Assembly: GCA_009701885.1 (NCBI GenBank)
Contig: WLJH01000006.1
Span: 82,417 to 146,416, forward strand
Source: Actinomycetota bacterium
GTDB taxonomy: Bacteria; Actinomycetota; Actinomycetes; Propionibacteriales; Nocardioidaceae
DNA length: 64,000 nucleotides
Reading direction: 5' to 3'
How positions within the stretch are numbered: position 1 is the first letter of the stretch; every line of letters starts with the position of its first letter. Below, in pieces: positions 32,902 to 43,122 of this stretch. The notes under the pieces are model-generated. The model searched no databases and was not told where the DNA came from. It was given only the letters and a program-made list of their open reading frames with translations. The position numbers and the translations under genes are program-made.

Positions 32902-35891
32902 CAGGTCTCCCAGAAAATCCGGTCCACGACCGCGTGGGCGGTGCGCGTGTGCCGCAGGTGGTCGTCGACCATCGCCTCCGAGGAGCCCTCGGGGTAGCCC
33001 AGGATGCTCGCCACCGCCGCCCGCTCCCGCGGGTCGGAGGGCAGCTGGTCGCTGGGCTTGCCGCGCACGAGGGTGACGGCGTTGCGGGTGCGGCTGACCC
33101 GGCGCCAGGCCTGCTGCAGCAGCGCGGCTTCGTCCTCGTCGACCAGCCCGGCGTCCCGCGCGGCGGCGAGCGCCTCCAGGGTGCGGGGCGTGCGCAGCGC
33201 CGGCACCTGCCCGGCGTGCCGCATCTGCAGGAGCTGCACGGTCCACTCGATGTCCGCCAGCCCGCCGCGACCGAGCTTGAGGTGGGTCTGCGGATCGGCA
33301 CCGCGCGGCAGCCTCTCGCGGTCCACGCGCGCCTTGATCCGCCGCACCTCCAGCACCTGGTCGTCGGTGATGCCGCCCTCGGGGAAGCGCAGCGGGTCAG
33401 CCATCTCGGTGAACCGGCGTCGCACGTCCTGGTCGCCGACCACGGCGTCGGCGCGCAGCAGCGCCTGGGCCTCCCAGACCTGGGACCAGCCGGCGTAGTA
33501 GGCGGCGTACGCGTCCAGGGTGCGCACCAGCGGGCCCTGGCGGCCCTCGGGGCGCAGGTCCGCGTCGAGCTCGAGCGGCGGGTCGCCCCCGGGCAGCGAG
33601 AGCAGCCGGCGCAGCTCGTTGGCCACGGCCTGGGCGTAGCCGGCCGCGACCTGGGCCTCGGCCCCGGGCACCGGGTCGTGCACGAAGAGCACGTCGGCGT
33701 CCGAGCCGTAGGACAGCTCGAAGCCGCCGTAGCGGCCCATCGCGACGATCGCGAAGCGCGTCGGCGCCTCGTCCAGCCCACGGGCGCGGCGCACGGAGTC
33801 CTCCACGACCTCCAGCGCGGCGGTCAGGGTCGCGTCGGTGAGCCGCGACAGGCCGGCACCGACCGCGTCGACGTCGGTGAGCCCGAGCAGGTCGCCCGCG
33901 GCGATCCGGAACAGCTCGCGACGGCGTACGCCGCGGATCGAGCGGACCGCGGACTCCACGTCGTCGCGGCGGGCCGCACCGGCGCGCATCTCCTCGGTGA
34001 CCACCTCGGCGCCCAGCGGGGAGAGGTCCTCGCCGAGCATCCGCACCCCGGCGGGCTCGCGCTCGAGCAGCATCGTGGCGTAGCGGGAGGTGGAGAGGAC
34101 CGCGGCCATCCGCTGGGCCACCTCGCCCTCGTCGCGCAGGGTGGCGAGGTACCACGGCGTGCTGCCCATGGCCTCGCTGATCCGGCGGAACCCGAAGAGC
34201 CCGGCGTCGGGGTCGGGACCCTCGGCGAACCACTCGAGCATCGCCGGCAGCAGGGCGCGCTGGATGTGGGCGGCTCGGGAGACCCCGGCGGTCAGCGCCT
34301 CGAGGTGGCGCAGTGCGGCGGAGGGGTCGGCGTAGCCGAGCGCGGCGAGCCGGTCGCGGGCCGCCTCCGGCGACAGCCGCGCCTCCTCGCCGGGGATCCG
34401 CGCGACCGCGGAGAGCAGCGGGCGGTAGAAGAGCTTCTGGTGCAGCCGCCGCACCTCGACCCGGTGCCGCTGCCACTGGTCCTGCAGCCCCGCGGCCGAG
34501 CTCTTGAGGAAGCCCATCGAGCGGCCGAGGCGGCGCAGGGCGTCCTCGTCGTCGGGCACGACGTGGGTGCGCTGGAGGCGGTGCAGCTGGAGCCGGTGCT
34601 CCAGGGTGCGCAGGAAGGCGTACGAGTCGTGCATCGCGACGCCGTCCTCGCGCCCGATGTAGCCGCGCTCGGTGAGCGCCGCCAGGGCCGAGAGCGTCGT
34701 CGGCATCCGGATCTGCTCGTCGGCCTTGCCGTGGACCATCTGCAGCAGCTGCACCGCGAACTCCACGTCGCGCAGCCCGCCGGAGCCCAGCTTGAGCTGG
34801 CGCTCGGCCTCCTTGGCCGGGATGTGCTCCAGCACCCGTCGGCGCATCGCCTGGGTGTCCTCGACGAAGCGCTCGCGCCCCGCGGCGGTCCACACCAGCG
34901 GCTGCACCATCTCGACGTACTGCCGGCCGAGCTCGAGGTCGCCGGCGACCGCGCGCGCCTTGAGCAGGGCCTGGAACTCCCAGGTGCTGGCCCAGCGCTC
35001 GTAGTAGCCGCGGTGGCTCTCCAGGGTGCGCACGAGCGGGCCGTTGCGGCCCTCGGGACGCAGGTTGGCGTCGACCGGCCAGATCTCACCCTCGCCGGTC
35101 GGGTCCGAGCAGGCCCGCATCAGCTGGGCGGCGAGCTGGGTGGCCGCCCGGTTGGCCTGGTCGGGCGGGGCGCCCTCGACCGGCTCGTAGACGAAGATGA
35201 CGTCGACGTCGGAGACGTAGTTGAGCTCGTGGCCGCCGCACTTGCCCATCGCGACCACCGCCAGCCGGGCCAGCGCGGCGCTCTCCCCCACCCGCTGGCG
35301 CGCGACGGCCAGCGCCGCCTCGAGCGTGGCCGCGGCCAGGTCGCTCAGCTCGGCCGCGGCGTCGTCCACGCCGAGGTGGTGGGCCAGGTCGCGGGCGGCC
35401 AGGCGCAGCAGCACCCGGCGGTACTCCACGCGCATGGCGTCCAGCGCCTCGTGGTCGGCCAGGGTGGCCGTCGGCGTCGGGTCGACCGGGTCGGCGCCGA
35501 CGGCCCTCAGCAGCCCCTCGCGGACGGCGTACGCCGCGGGGCGGGTGCTCCCGAGCGTCGGGTCGACCAGCTCGCGCCACTGGTCGGGGTGGCGGCACAG
35601 GTGGTCGCCGAGGGCCTCGCTGGCCCCGAGCACGCTGAGCAGCCGCATGGCGGTGCCCTCGTCGTCGACCAGCTCCGCGAGCAGGCCGTCGGGGTCGGCG
35701 TCCTGCTCCCCCGCGGCCTGGCGCAGCCGCACCAGCTGCTGCAGGGCCAGGTCGGGGTCGGCGGTGCGTCCCAGCGTCCACAGCAGCTCCTCGGCCCCGG
35801 CACCGAGCTGGGCCACGTGCTCGGCGGCCCGCTCGGGGTCGGTGAACCCCAGGCGCAGCAGCGCGCCCTTGGACGTGGCGTCGCGGCTCAC
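32901..35891 (-). CDS. glnE: Bifunctional glutamine synthetase adenylyltransferase / adenylyl-removing enzyme
   Basis: 996 aa, full length. It has two nucleotidyltransferase domains with their metal-binding motifs: HELNYVSDVDVIFVYEP (adenylyl-removing half, about residue 220) and FELSYGSDADVLFVHDP (adenylyltransferase half, about 720), each followed by helical regions with LKLGSGGLRDVEFAVQLLQ and LKLGRGGLADIEWTVQLLQ. It adds and removes AMP on GlnA-type glutamine synthetase in response to nitrogen state. The GTG overlaps the stop of the amidotransferase gene (GTGA). Neighbour glnA lacks the Tyr target, so the substrate must be another glutamine synthetase encoded elsewhere. Confidence 0.93.
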   Translation of the reverse strand: MSRDATSKGALLRLGFTDPERAAEHVAQLGAGAEELLWTLGRTADPDLALQQLVRLRQAAGEQDADPDGLLAELVDDEGTAMRLLSVLGASEALGDHLCRHPDQWRELVDPTLGSTRPAAYAVREGLLRAVGADPVDPTPTATLADHEALDAMRVEYRRVLLRLAARDLAHHLGVDDAAAELSDLAAATLEAALAVARQRVGESAALARLAVVAMGKCGGHELNYVSDVDVIFVYEPVEGAPPDQANRAATQLAAQLMRACSDPTGEGEIWPVDANLRPEGRNGPLVRTLESHRGYYERWASTWEFQALLKARAVAGDLELGRQYVEMVQPLVWTAAGRERFVEDTQAMRRRVLEHIPAKEAERQLKLGSGGLRDVEFAVQLLQMVHGKADEQIRMPTTLSALAALTERGYIGREDGVAMHDSYAFLRTLEHRLQLHRLQRTHVVPDDEDALRRLGRSMGFLKSSAAGLQDQWQRHRVEVRRLHQKLFYRPLLSAVARIPGEEARLSPEAARDRLAALGYADPSAALRHLEALTAGVSRAAHIQRALLPAMLEWFAEGPDPDAGLFGFRRISEAMGSTPWYLATLRDEGEVAQRMAAVLSTSRYATMLLEREPAGVRMLGEDLSPLGAEVVTEEMRAGAARRDDVESAVRSIRGVRRRELFRIAAGDLLGLTDVDAVGAGLSRLTDATLTAALEVVEDSVRRARGLDEAPTRFAIVAMGRYGGFELSYGSDADVLFVHDPVPGAEAQVAAGYAQAVANELRRLLSLPGGDPPLELDADLRPEGRQGPLVRTLDAYAAYYAGWSQVWEAQALLRADAVVGDQDVRRRFTEMADPLRFPEGGITDDQVLEVRRIKARVDRERLPRGADPQTHLKLGRGGLADIEWTVQLLQMRHAGQVPALRTPRTLEALAAARDAGLVDEDEAALLQQAWRRVSRTRNAVTLVRGKPSDQLPSDPRERAAVASILGYPEGSSEAMVDDHLRHTRTAHAVVDRIFWET

Positions 35892-36595
35892 GCGTGCCCG
35901 CTCCCGTCAGCGCCGTCCTCGCGCCGGCGCACCAGCCGCAGGAACGCAGCGGCGAGCGGGCGCCAGGCCGTGGCCAGCTCCTCGCCGGCGGCCCGGACCT
36001 CGTCGTGGGCCCGCACCGTGCCGGGCCAGCCGGCCACCACGTCGACGTCGGCCTCGGGGTGCCACTGCACGCCCCAGACCGACGGGGCGTGGCGGGCGGA
36101 CTGCACCTCGCCGCCGGGGGCGGTCGCGAGCCGGGTGCCGCCGGGTGGCAGCACGAGCACCACGTCGTCGTTCCAGTGCACGCCCCGGCGCGGCTCGGCG
36201 AGCGCGGCCGTCAGGTCGTCGGCGGCGGCCGTCTCCTCCCAGCCCACCCGCAGCAACCCCTGCTGCGGCCCGGCGGGGTTGCGACGCACCTGTCCGCCCA
36301 GCGCGCTGGCCATCAGCTGGTGGCCCAGGCACACCCCCAGTGCGGGTACGCCGCCGGCCGCGGCCACCCGCACGAGCTGCTTGGTGGGGGCCAGCCAGGC
36401 GTGGTCCGCGTCGTCGTCGGCGCCCATGTGGCCGCCCAGGACGACCAGCCCGGCGTGGCCCGACAGGTCCGGGGGCAGCGGCTCACCGGCGTACGGGCGG
36501 CGGACGTCGAGGGTGGCGCCGTCCTCGGCCCACCAGCGCCCGAGCATCCCGGGCGGGCACTCGTCCTCGTGCTGGACGACCAGCAGCGTGGTCAT
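35888..36595 (-). CDS. Class I glutamine amidotransferase-like protein
   Basis: 235 aa. The triad is visible: nucleophile Cys in ALGVCLGHQLMA near residue 89, and His-x-Glu in GVQWHPEADV near 180; the oxyanion strand reads LVVLGGHMGADDD near 50. It resembles GMP-synthase-type stand-alone amidotransferases such as the gamma-glutamyl-GABA or polyamine hydrolase group. Its position between glnA and glnE suggests a role in amine or glutamyl-conjugate turnover. Coupled to glnE by GTGA. Confidence 0.8.
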   Translation of the reverse strand: MTTLLVVQHEDECPPGMLGRWWAEDGATLDVRRPYAGEPLPPDLSGHAGLVVLGGHMGADDDADHAWLAPTKQLVRVAAAGGVPALGVCLGHQLMASALGGQVRRNPAGPQQGLLRVGWEETAAADDLTAALAEPRRGVHWNDDVVLVLPPGGTRLATAPGGEVQSARHAPSVWGVQWHPEADVDVVAGWPGTVRAHDEVRAAGEELATAWRPLAAAFLRLVRRREDGADGSGHA

Positions 36596-36607
36596 TCCGT
36601 GCGCCGG

Positions 36608-37948
36608 TCAGATGACCGGGAGCATCCGGTCGCGCTCGAACGCCGAGACCTGCCCGCGGTACTCGTCCCACTCCGCGCGCTTGTTGCGCAGCAGGAAGTC
36701 GAAGACCTGCTCGCCCAGGGTCTCCGCGAGCAGCTCGGAGTCCTCGGCGATGGTGATCGCATCGTTGAGGTTGCGCGGCAGCGGCTTGATGCCCAGGCTG
36801 CTGCGCTCGCGCTCGGTGAGCGACCACACGTCGTCCTCGGCCTCACGGGGCAGCTCGTAGCCCTCGTTGATCCCCTTGAGCCCGGCTGCCAGCACGACGG
36901 CGTAGGCGAGGTAGGGGTTGCACGCGGCGTCGAGGGTGCGCAGCTCGACGCGGGTCGACTGGCCCTTGAGCGGCTTGTACATCGGCACCCGGATCATCGC
37001 CGAGCGGTTGTTGTGGCCCCAGCAGATGTAGGAGGGGGCCTCGCCGCCGAACATCATCCGCTTGTAGGAGTTGACCCACTGGTTGGTCACCACGGAGATC
37101 TCGTTGGCGTGGGTGAGGATGCCGGCGATGAACTTCCGCGCGGTCTGGGACAGGGAGTACTCCGCACCGGCCTCGTAGAAGGCGTTCTCGTCGCCCTCGA
37201 AGAGCGACAGGTGGGTGTGCATGCCCGAGCCCGGGTGGGTCGTGAACGGCTTGGGCATGAAGCTGCCCCAGATGCCCTGGGAGAGCGCGACCTCACGGAT
37301 GACGGTGCGGAAGGTCATGATGTTGTCGGCCGTCGAGAGCGCGTCGGCGTAGCGCAGGTCGATCTCCTGCTGTCCCGGGCCGCCCTCGTGGTGGCTGAAC
37401 TCGACCGAGATGCCCATCGACTCCAGCATCGTGATCGCCTCGCGGCGGAAGTCGGCGCCCTCGGACTGCGCGGTGTGGTCGAAGAACCCCGAGCGGTCCA
37501 CCGGGACCGGCTCCTCGCCGTGCGCGGGGAGGTTCTTGAAGAGGTAGAACTCGATCTCGGGGTGGGTGTAGAAGGTGAACCCCTGGTCGGCGGCCCTGGA
37601 GAGGGTCCGCTTGAGCACGTGCCGCGGGTCGGCGTACGACGGCTCGCCGCCGGGCATCTCGATGTCGCAGAACATCCGTGCCGTCGACGGCCCCTCACCG
37701 CTGCGCCAGGGCAGGATCTGGAAGGTCGAGGGGTCGGGCTTGAGGAGCATGTCGGACTCGAAGACCCGCGCGAAGCCCTCGATGGCCGAGCCGTCGAAGC
37801 CGATGCCCTCGGAGAAGGCGTTCTCCAGCTCCGCCGGGGCCACCGCCACCGACTTCAGCGAGCCGAGGACGTCGGTGAACCACAGCCGGACGAACCGTAC
37901 GTCGCGCTCCTCGAGCGCCCGGAGCACGAACTCCTCTTGCTTGCCCAT
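36608..37948 (-). CDS. glnA: Glutamine synthetase, GlnA2 type
   Basis: 446 aa, the length of GlnA2. Type I signatures: GIGFDGSAIEGF, the metal/ATP segment EIEFYLF, QQEIDLRYADAL, PGSGMHTHLSLF, FGGEAPSYICWGHNNRSAMIRVP and ELRTLDAACNPYLAYAVVLAAG. The adenylylation loop, normally DLYELPPEE, reads DVWSLTERE, so the modifiable Tyr is replaced by Trp and GlnE cannot regulate it in the usual way. Streptomyces GlnA2-type enzymes glutamylate polyamines rather than make bulk glutamine, which is a possible role here. The start codon stands six bases behind TAGGCT, which overlaps the nadE stop codon. Confidence 0.9.
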   Translation of the reverse strand: MGKQEEFVLRALEERDVRFVRLWFTDVLGSLKSVAVAPAELENAFSEGIGFDGSAIEGFARVFESDMLLKPDPSTFQILPWRSGEGPSTARMFCDIEMPGGEPSYADPRHVLKRTLSRAADQGFTFYTHPEIEFYLFKNLPAHGEEPVPVDRSGFFDHTAQSEGADFRREAITMLESMGISVEFSHHEGGPGQQEIDLRYADALSTADNIMTFRTVIREVALSQGIWGSFMPKPFTTHPGSGMHTHLSLFEGDENAFYEAGAEYSLSQTARKFIAGILTHANEISVVTNQWVNSYKRMMFGGEAPSYICWGHNNRSAMIRVPMYKPLKGQSTRVELRTLDAACNPYLAYAVVLAAGLKGINEGYELPREAEDDVWSLTERERSSLGIKPLPRNLNDAITIAEDSELLAETLGEQVFDFLLRNKRAEWDEYRGQVSAFERDRMLPVI

Positions 37949-37954
37949 GGCCAG

Positions 37955-37960
37955 AGCCTA
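37955..37960 (-). promoter_or_regulatory. -10 element TAGGCT of glnA
   Basis: The minus-strand hexamer begins with the TAG stop codon of nadE and ends six bases before the glnA ATG, so glnA is likely leaderless with its own promoter embedded in the 3' end of nadE. Confidence 0.5.
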
Positions 37961-40009
37961 GTGGGGCAGGTCGCGCTCCAGCTCGCGCAGCCAGGCCGCG
38001 GCGGACGCGTCCGAGGGCATCCGCCAGTCCCCGCGTGGCGACATGGTGCCGCCGGGGCTCACCTTGGGGCCGTTCGGCAGCGCGGAACGCTTGAACTGGC
38101 TGGCGAAGAAGCGGCGCACGAAGACCTCGAGCCAGCGGTGGATCGTGGGGAGGTCGAACTCCCCACGCTTGGCCTCCGGGAGGCCCGGCGGCCACTCCCC
38201 CTCGGTGCGGTCGCGCCAGGCGTGCCAGGCCAAGAAGGCGATCTTGCGGGGGCGGTAGCCGCGGCGCAGCACGTGGAAGAGCGTGAAGTCCTGCAGGGCG
38301 TAGGGCCCCACGGAGTCCTCGGTGCGCTGCGGGGCGGCGTCGCCGACGGTCGGCACCAGCTCGGGGGTGATCTCCAGCTCGAGGATCTCGCGGAGCACCG
38401 CGGTCGTGTCCTGGGAGAACTGGCCCGAGTCGGCCACCCAGCGGATCAGGTGCTGCACGAGGGTCTTCGGCACGCCTGCGTTGACGTTGTAGTGCGACAT
38501 CTGGTCGCCGACGCCGTACGTGCACCAGCCGAGCGCGAGCTCGGAGAGGTCGCCGGTGCCGACGACCAGGCCTCCGTGGTGGTTGGCCAGGCGGAAGAGG
38601 TAGTCGTAGCGCAGGCCGGCCTGGACGTTCTCGAAGGTGACGTCGTAGACGTGCTCGCCCTCGGAGTAGGGGTGCCCGAGGTCGGTGAGCATCTGCTCGG
38701 CGGCCGGGCGGATGTCGATCTCGGCGAAGGTGACGCCGAGGGACGCGCACAGCCGCGTGGCGTAGTCCTTGGTCTCCGCCGTCGTCGCGAAGCCCGGCAT
38801 CGTGTAGGCCAGGACGTCGCTGCGCGGCCGGCCCAGCCGGTCCATCGCCCGCGCGGCGACGATCAGCGCGTGGGTCGAGTCCAGACCGCCGCTGACCCCG
38901 ATGACCGCCTTCGGCTGCCAGGTCTCGCTGCTCATGGCGCTCATCCGCTGCTCGAGACCGAAGACCTGGATGGAGTACGCCTCGTAGCAGTCCTGCGCCA
39001 GCCGTGCCGGGTCGTCGGGCACGAACGGGTAGCGGTCGACCTTGCGCCGCAGCCCGAGGTCGCCGGCGGGCGGGTCGAGGACCAGCCGCACCGTGCGGAA
39101 GGCGTCGGTGCGCGCCGCGTGGGTGCGGCGGTTGTCGTCGAAGGAGCCCTGCCGCAGCCGCTCCTGGCGCAGCCGGTCGACGTCGACGTCGACGACCGTG
39201 CGACGCGGGCCGTCGGGGAACCGCTCGCTCTCGCCGAGCAGGTCGCCGGCCTCGTAGACCATCGTCTGCCCGTCCCAGGACAGGTCGGTCGAGGACTCGC
39301 CTGGCCCCCCGGCGGCATAGACGTACGCCGCGTTGCAGCGGTGGCTGGCGCTGCGGGCCAGCAGGTGCCGGTCGTCGGCGCGCGCGACGGTGATCGGGCT
39401 GCCGGAGAGGTTGGCCAGCACCGTGGCCCCGGCCAGGGCGGCCTCGGCGCTCGGCGGCACCGGCACCCACATGTCCTCGCAGACCTCGACGTGCAGCACG
39501 AGACCCGGCACGTCGGTGACGTCGAAGAGCAGGTCCGGACCCAAGGGCGCCTCGCGGCCGGCGACCGTCACGGTCGCGCCGCGCCGGTCGTCACCGGGAG
39601 CGAAGTGGCGCTTCTCGTAGAACTCGCGGTAGTTCGGCAGGTAGGACTTCGGCGCGACGCCGAGCACCTCGCCGCGGTGGACGACCACGGCGCAGTTGAG
39701 CAGGCGGTTGCCGTGGGCGACCGGGGCGCCCACGACGATGACGGGCAGCAGCTCGCGGCTGGCCTCGACGATGCTCTCCACCGCGGCGTCGACCTCGGCC
39801 AGCAGGGTGTCCTGCAGGTGCAGGTCCTCGATGGAGTAGCCGGACAGGCACAGCTCGGGGAAGACCGCCACGGCCACGCCGTCGTCGTGGCACATCCGCG
39901 CCTGCTCGAGGACCGCCGCAGCGTTGGCCGCCGGATCGGCCAGGCGCACCGGCACCGTGCACGCCGCCACGCGGGCGAAGCCCTGGGCGTAGGCGTTGTA
40001 GAAGTCCAC
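37958..40009 (-). CDS. nadE: Glutamine-dependent NAD+ synthetase
   Basis: 683 aa, the actinobacterial two-domain form. Nitrilase-like glutaminase, residues 1-about 300: Glu in [11 protein letters not shown], Lys in [14 protein letters not shown] and Cys in VEVCEDMW. Synthetase domain after about 345: the PP-loop [14 protein letters not shown] and [20 protein letters not shown]. It converts nicotinic acid adenine dinucleotide to NAD+ using ammonia tunnelled from glutamine. GTG start without a ribosome binding site. Confidence 0.95.
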   Translation of the reverse strand: MDFYNAYAQGFARVAACTVPVRLADPAANAAAVLEQARMCHDDGVAVAVFPELCLSGYSIEDLHLQDTLLAEVDAAVESIVEASRELLPVIVVGAPVAHGNRLLNCAVVVHRGEVLGVAPKSYLPNYREFYEKRHFAPGDDRRGATVTVAGREAPLGPDLLFDVTDVPGLVLHVEVCEDMWVPVPPSAEAALAGATVLANLSGSPITVARADDRHLLARSASHRCNAAYVYAAGGPGESSTDLSWDGQTMVYEAGDLLGESERFPDGPRRTVVDVDVDRLRQERLRQGSFDDNRRTHAARTDAFRTVRLVLDPPAGDLGLRRKVDRYPFVPDDPARLAQDCYEAYSIQVFGLEQRMSAMSSETWQPKAVIGVSGGLDSTHALIVAARAMDRLGRPRSDVLAYTMPGFATTAETKDYATRLCASLGVTFAEIDIRPAAEQMLTDLGHPYSEGEHVYDVTFENVQAGLRYDYLFRLANHHGGLVVGTGDLSELALGWCTYGVGDQMSHYNVNAGVPKTLVQHLIRWVADSGQFSQDTTAVLREILELEITPELVPTVGDAAPQRTEDSVGPYALQDFTLFHVLRRGYRPRKIAFLAWHAWRDRTEGEWPPGLPEAKRGEFDLPTIHRWLEVFVRRFFASQFKRSALPNGPKVSPGGTMSPRGDWRMPSDASAAAWLRELERDLPH

Positions 40010-40045
40010 GCGGGCAGTCTGGCAGGCGCTCGCCCACGCTGCTTC

Positions 40046-40077
40046 GCTCAGGCGGGCTCAGCCTGGCTCAGTCGGGC

Positions 40078-40085
<8 letters not shown>
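40046..40085. repeat. 10-bp tandem repeat, four copies
   Basis: GCTCAGGCGG, GCTCAGCCTG, GCTCAGTCGG and GCTCAGTCGG follow one another head to tail. The last copy contains the galE stop codon, so the repeat begins in the galE 3' end and runs toward nadE. Two copies are identical, the others differ by one to three bases. Confidence 0.75.
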
Positions 40086-41091
<1,006 letters not shown>

Positions 41092-41098
41092 GGGCGCG

Positions 41099-41104
41099 AA
41101 CCTA
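41099..41104 (-). promoter_or_regulatory. -10 element TAGGTT of galE
   Basis: Minus-strand TAGGTT with a seven-base gap to the galE ATG and no Shine-Dalgarno sequence. Confidence 0.5.
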
Positions 41105-41213
41105 ACCCGTGCGGGTGTCCGGCACCGAAAACGATGAGTCCGGGCGGCGGGTCGGGTCTGTGCTGGTGACCCGCGTTTCGGCGTACTCAGCCCCCTCGCA
41201 CCAAGGAGCCCCC

Positions 41214-41714
41214 GTGCCGCTCACCACCTCCTCCATCACCCCGTGCCTGTGGTTCGACGACCGGCTCGAGGAGGCCGCCGCGTTCTACACCGCGCTCTTC
41301 CCGCGCTCCTCCGTCGGGACGATGACGCGGTACGGCGACGCGGGGCCGGGCGAGCCGGGCTCGGTCATGGCCGGCGAGTTCACCCTCGACGGCCTCACCT
41401 TCCGCGCCATCAACGGCGGGCCGATGTTCGCCTTCACCGAGGCGGTCTCCTTCGCCATCTCCTGCGCCGACCAGGCCGAGGTCGACCACTACTGGGACAA
41501 GCTGCTGGCCGGCGGAGGTGAGGAGTCGATGTGCGGCTGGCTCAAGGACCGCTTCGGCCTGTCCTGGCAGGTGGTGCCGGTGCGCCTCTTCGAGCTGCTC
41601 TCCGACCCCGACCCCGCCCGCGCCTCCGCCGCCCAGGCCGCGATGCTGCGGATGCGCCGGATCGTCGTCGCCGACCTCGAGGGCGCCGCCGACGCCGCGG
41701 GGGCGCGCCCGTAG
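41214..41714 (+). CDS. VOC-superfamily protein, PhnB-like
   Basis: 166 aa. Glyoxalase-fold pattern of the PhnB/YjdN branch: ITPCLWFDDRLEEAAAFYTALF at the start, GEFTLDGLTFRAINGGP in the middle and DRFGLSWQVVPVRLFELL near the end. Function not known beyond the fold; relatives are often annotated as 3-demethylubiquinone methyltransferase-like, which is not supported. The GTG at 41214 has AAGGAG five bases upstream. Confidence 0.8.
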   Translation: MPLTTSSITPCLWFDDRLEEAAAFYTALFPRSSVGTMTRYGDAGPGEPGSVMAGEFTLDGLTFRAINGGPMFAFTEAVSFAISCADQAEVDHYWDKLLAGGGEESMCGWLKDRFGLSWQVVPVRLFELLSDPDPARASAAQAAMLRMRRIVVADLEGAADAAGARP

Positions 41715-41715
41715 C

Positions 41716-42757
41716 TCAGGCGGCCTCGTACTCGAGCCGAAACGTCGGCTCGTAGAGGTCGACGGTGATCACGGTGTGGCGGGTCTCCCCGGCGTCGGAC
41801 GCTGCGGCCTCCTGGTTGGTGACCTGCCGGGTGCCGCTCGTGTCGCGGAGGTAGACCTGGCCGTGGGGGTCTCGCCAGAGGTGCACGCCGGGCCAGGGCA
41901 TGGCGCTCTGCCAGCGGCCGTGGGTCTTGAGCCGGTGATGCAGCGTGGAGAGTGGTGTGAGGTTGTGGACTCCGGTCTGGGGACGTGGATCGGAGTGGGG
42001 TGGTCCGTGGGGGTCCCAGGGGACGACGTGGTCGAGCTGGACCGTGGGACCGGTGCTGCCGAAGGGGAAGGTGTCGGTGGGGGCGAGGAGCTGGACGGCG
42101 CGGCGGTGGCGGGCGGGGACCTCGTAGGCCTCCACCGGCGCCAGGCCTTCGGGGTCCAGGACTGGTCGGACGTCGAAGCGGGCGTAGCGGCCGAGGACCT
42201 CGCGCAGCCAGGTCTCGCTCACCGGGCCGTGGCCCGCGACCCGGGCGATCCGGTCGACCTCCTCGCCCTCGGCCGAGACCTCCCGCGGGCCTGCGTAGAC
42301 GTGGACGACCAGCGACACCGCCGGCAGCAGGTCCCGAAGGTCCGTCGACCCCAGGTCCGGGACTGGCACCTGCGGCCCGTCCGGTCGGGCATCTGCGCTG
42401 TCGTCGCCCGCACCCGCGGTGGCATCGCCCCCGTCTGCGTCACCGCCGCTTCCGCAAACGTGGGGCTCGGCGAGGTGCGGCGCGGCGAGGAGCGCGACGG
42501 CTTGGACGCGGAGCTGGTCCATCGTGGGACCGGTGTCGTCGGGGCCGGTGGGCTCGGGCAGGTGGTCGTGGAGGCGGTGAGCCAGGGTGGTCACGGCGTG
42601 GTCGAGGGCGTCGATGACCGGCACGGGCCCGCGGATCATGAAGGTGGCGATCCCGGAGGTCTCCTCGCCGGCGCGACGCTTCAGCGCGCGGGCGAAGGTG
42701 GCCTCGGCGGCGCGGCGTTCCTTCTCCTTCGCGACCTCGGGTGCGGCGGCGGTCCCG
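41716..42757 (-). pseudogene. N-terminally truncated DUF222/HNH endonuclease (13E12 family)
   Basis: The C-terminal 340 codons of the common actinobacterial 13E12 repeat protein are present: GIATFMIRGPVPVIDALDHAV, the end of DUF222, then the HNH domain VQLDHVVPWDPHGPP ... TGVHNLTPLSTLHHRLKTHGRW with Asp-His, Asn and His in order. The first 150-200 residues of DUF222 are absent. Upstream of about 42757 the frame stays open but has no family features and lies opposite a well-coded plus-strand frame. So the gene was cut, probably when the region was rearranged; translation from an internal start is possible but the protein is incomplete. Confidence 0.65.
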
Positions 42758-43044
42758 TGACCACCCTCGACCAGACCCGACTGGCAGTTCGTCTCTCGGA
42801 CGCGCGCCACACGGCCCCCTCCCCCGACCAGCCGTACGCCGTCGTGCTGGACGGCCGCGCCGCGACCGACGCCCGCCCGACCCTGTCCACGGACCCCTTC
42901 ACGTGGGTCCGGGTGCGGATGGGCCGGCGCACCCGTGACGAGGTGCTCGCGCTCGACTGGTCCGCGGACCCCACCGACGTCCTGCCCGCTTTGTTCGTCT
43001 TCGGCCCGAGCGCGACCCCGCTCGGCGAGCAGCCCCCGTCGTGA
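42757..43044 (+). CDS. Hypothetical protein, 95 aa
   Basis: No family recognised. Codon bias is good throughout (TRLAVRLSDARHTAPSPDQP, then TWVRVRMGRRTRDEVLALDW and a hydrophobic DVLPALFVFGPSATPL). The GTG is close to where the HNH remnant loses similarity, so this may itself be the 3' part of a gene truncated by the same rearrangement. No ribosome binding site is evident. Confidence 0.4.
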   Translation: MTTLDQTRLAVRLSDARHTAPSPDQPYAVVLDGRAATDARPTLSTDPFTWVRVRMGRRTRDEVLALDWSADPTDVLPALFVFGPSATPLGEQPPS

Positions 43045-43079
43045 CCACGACCACAGGTGCCGGGAGGCGGTCCAGGCCC

Positions 43080-43085
43080 TAGCCT
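43080..43085 (+). promoter_or_regulatory. -10 element TAGCCT of panB
   Basis: TAGCCT places the transcript start near 43092, leaving a leader of about 30 nt with a proper AGGGAG ribosome binding site, unlike the leaderless genes around it. Confidence 0.4.
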
Positions 43086-43122
43086 GGTGAGCAGTCCGGG
43101 GACTCCAGCAGGGAGCCACGAG

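Noticed and set aside
29819..33781. 1320-codon minus-strand frame across the helicase and glnE
   Set aside because: Arg/Ala/Pro-rich out-of-frame reading of two recognised genes.
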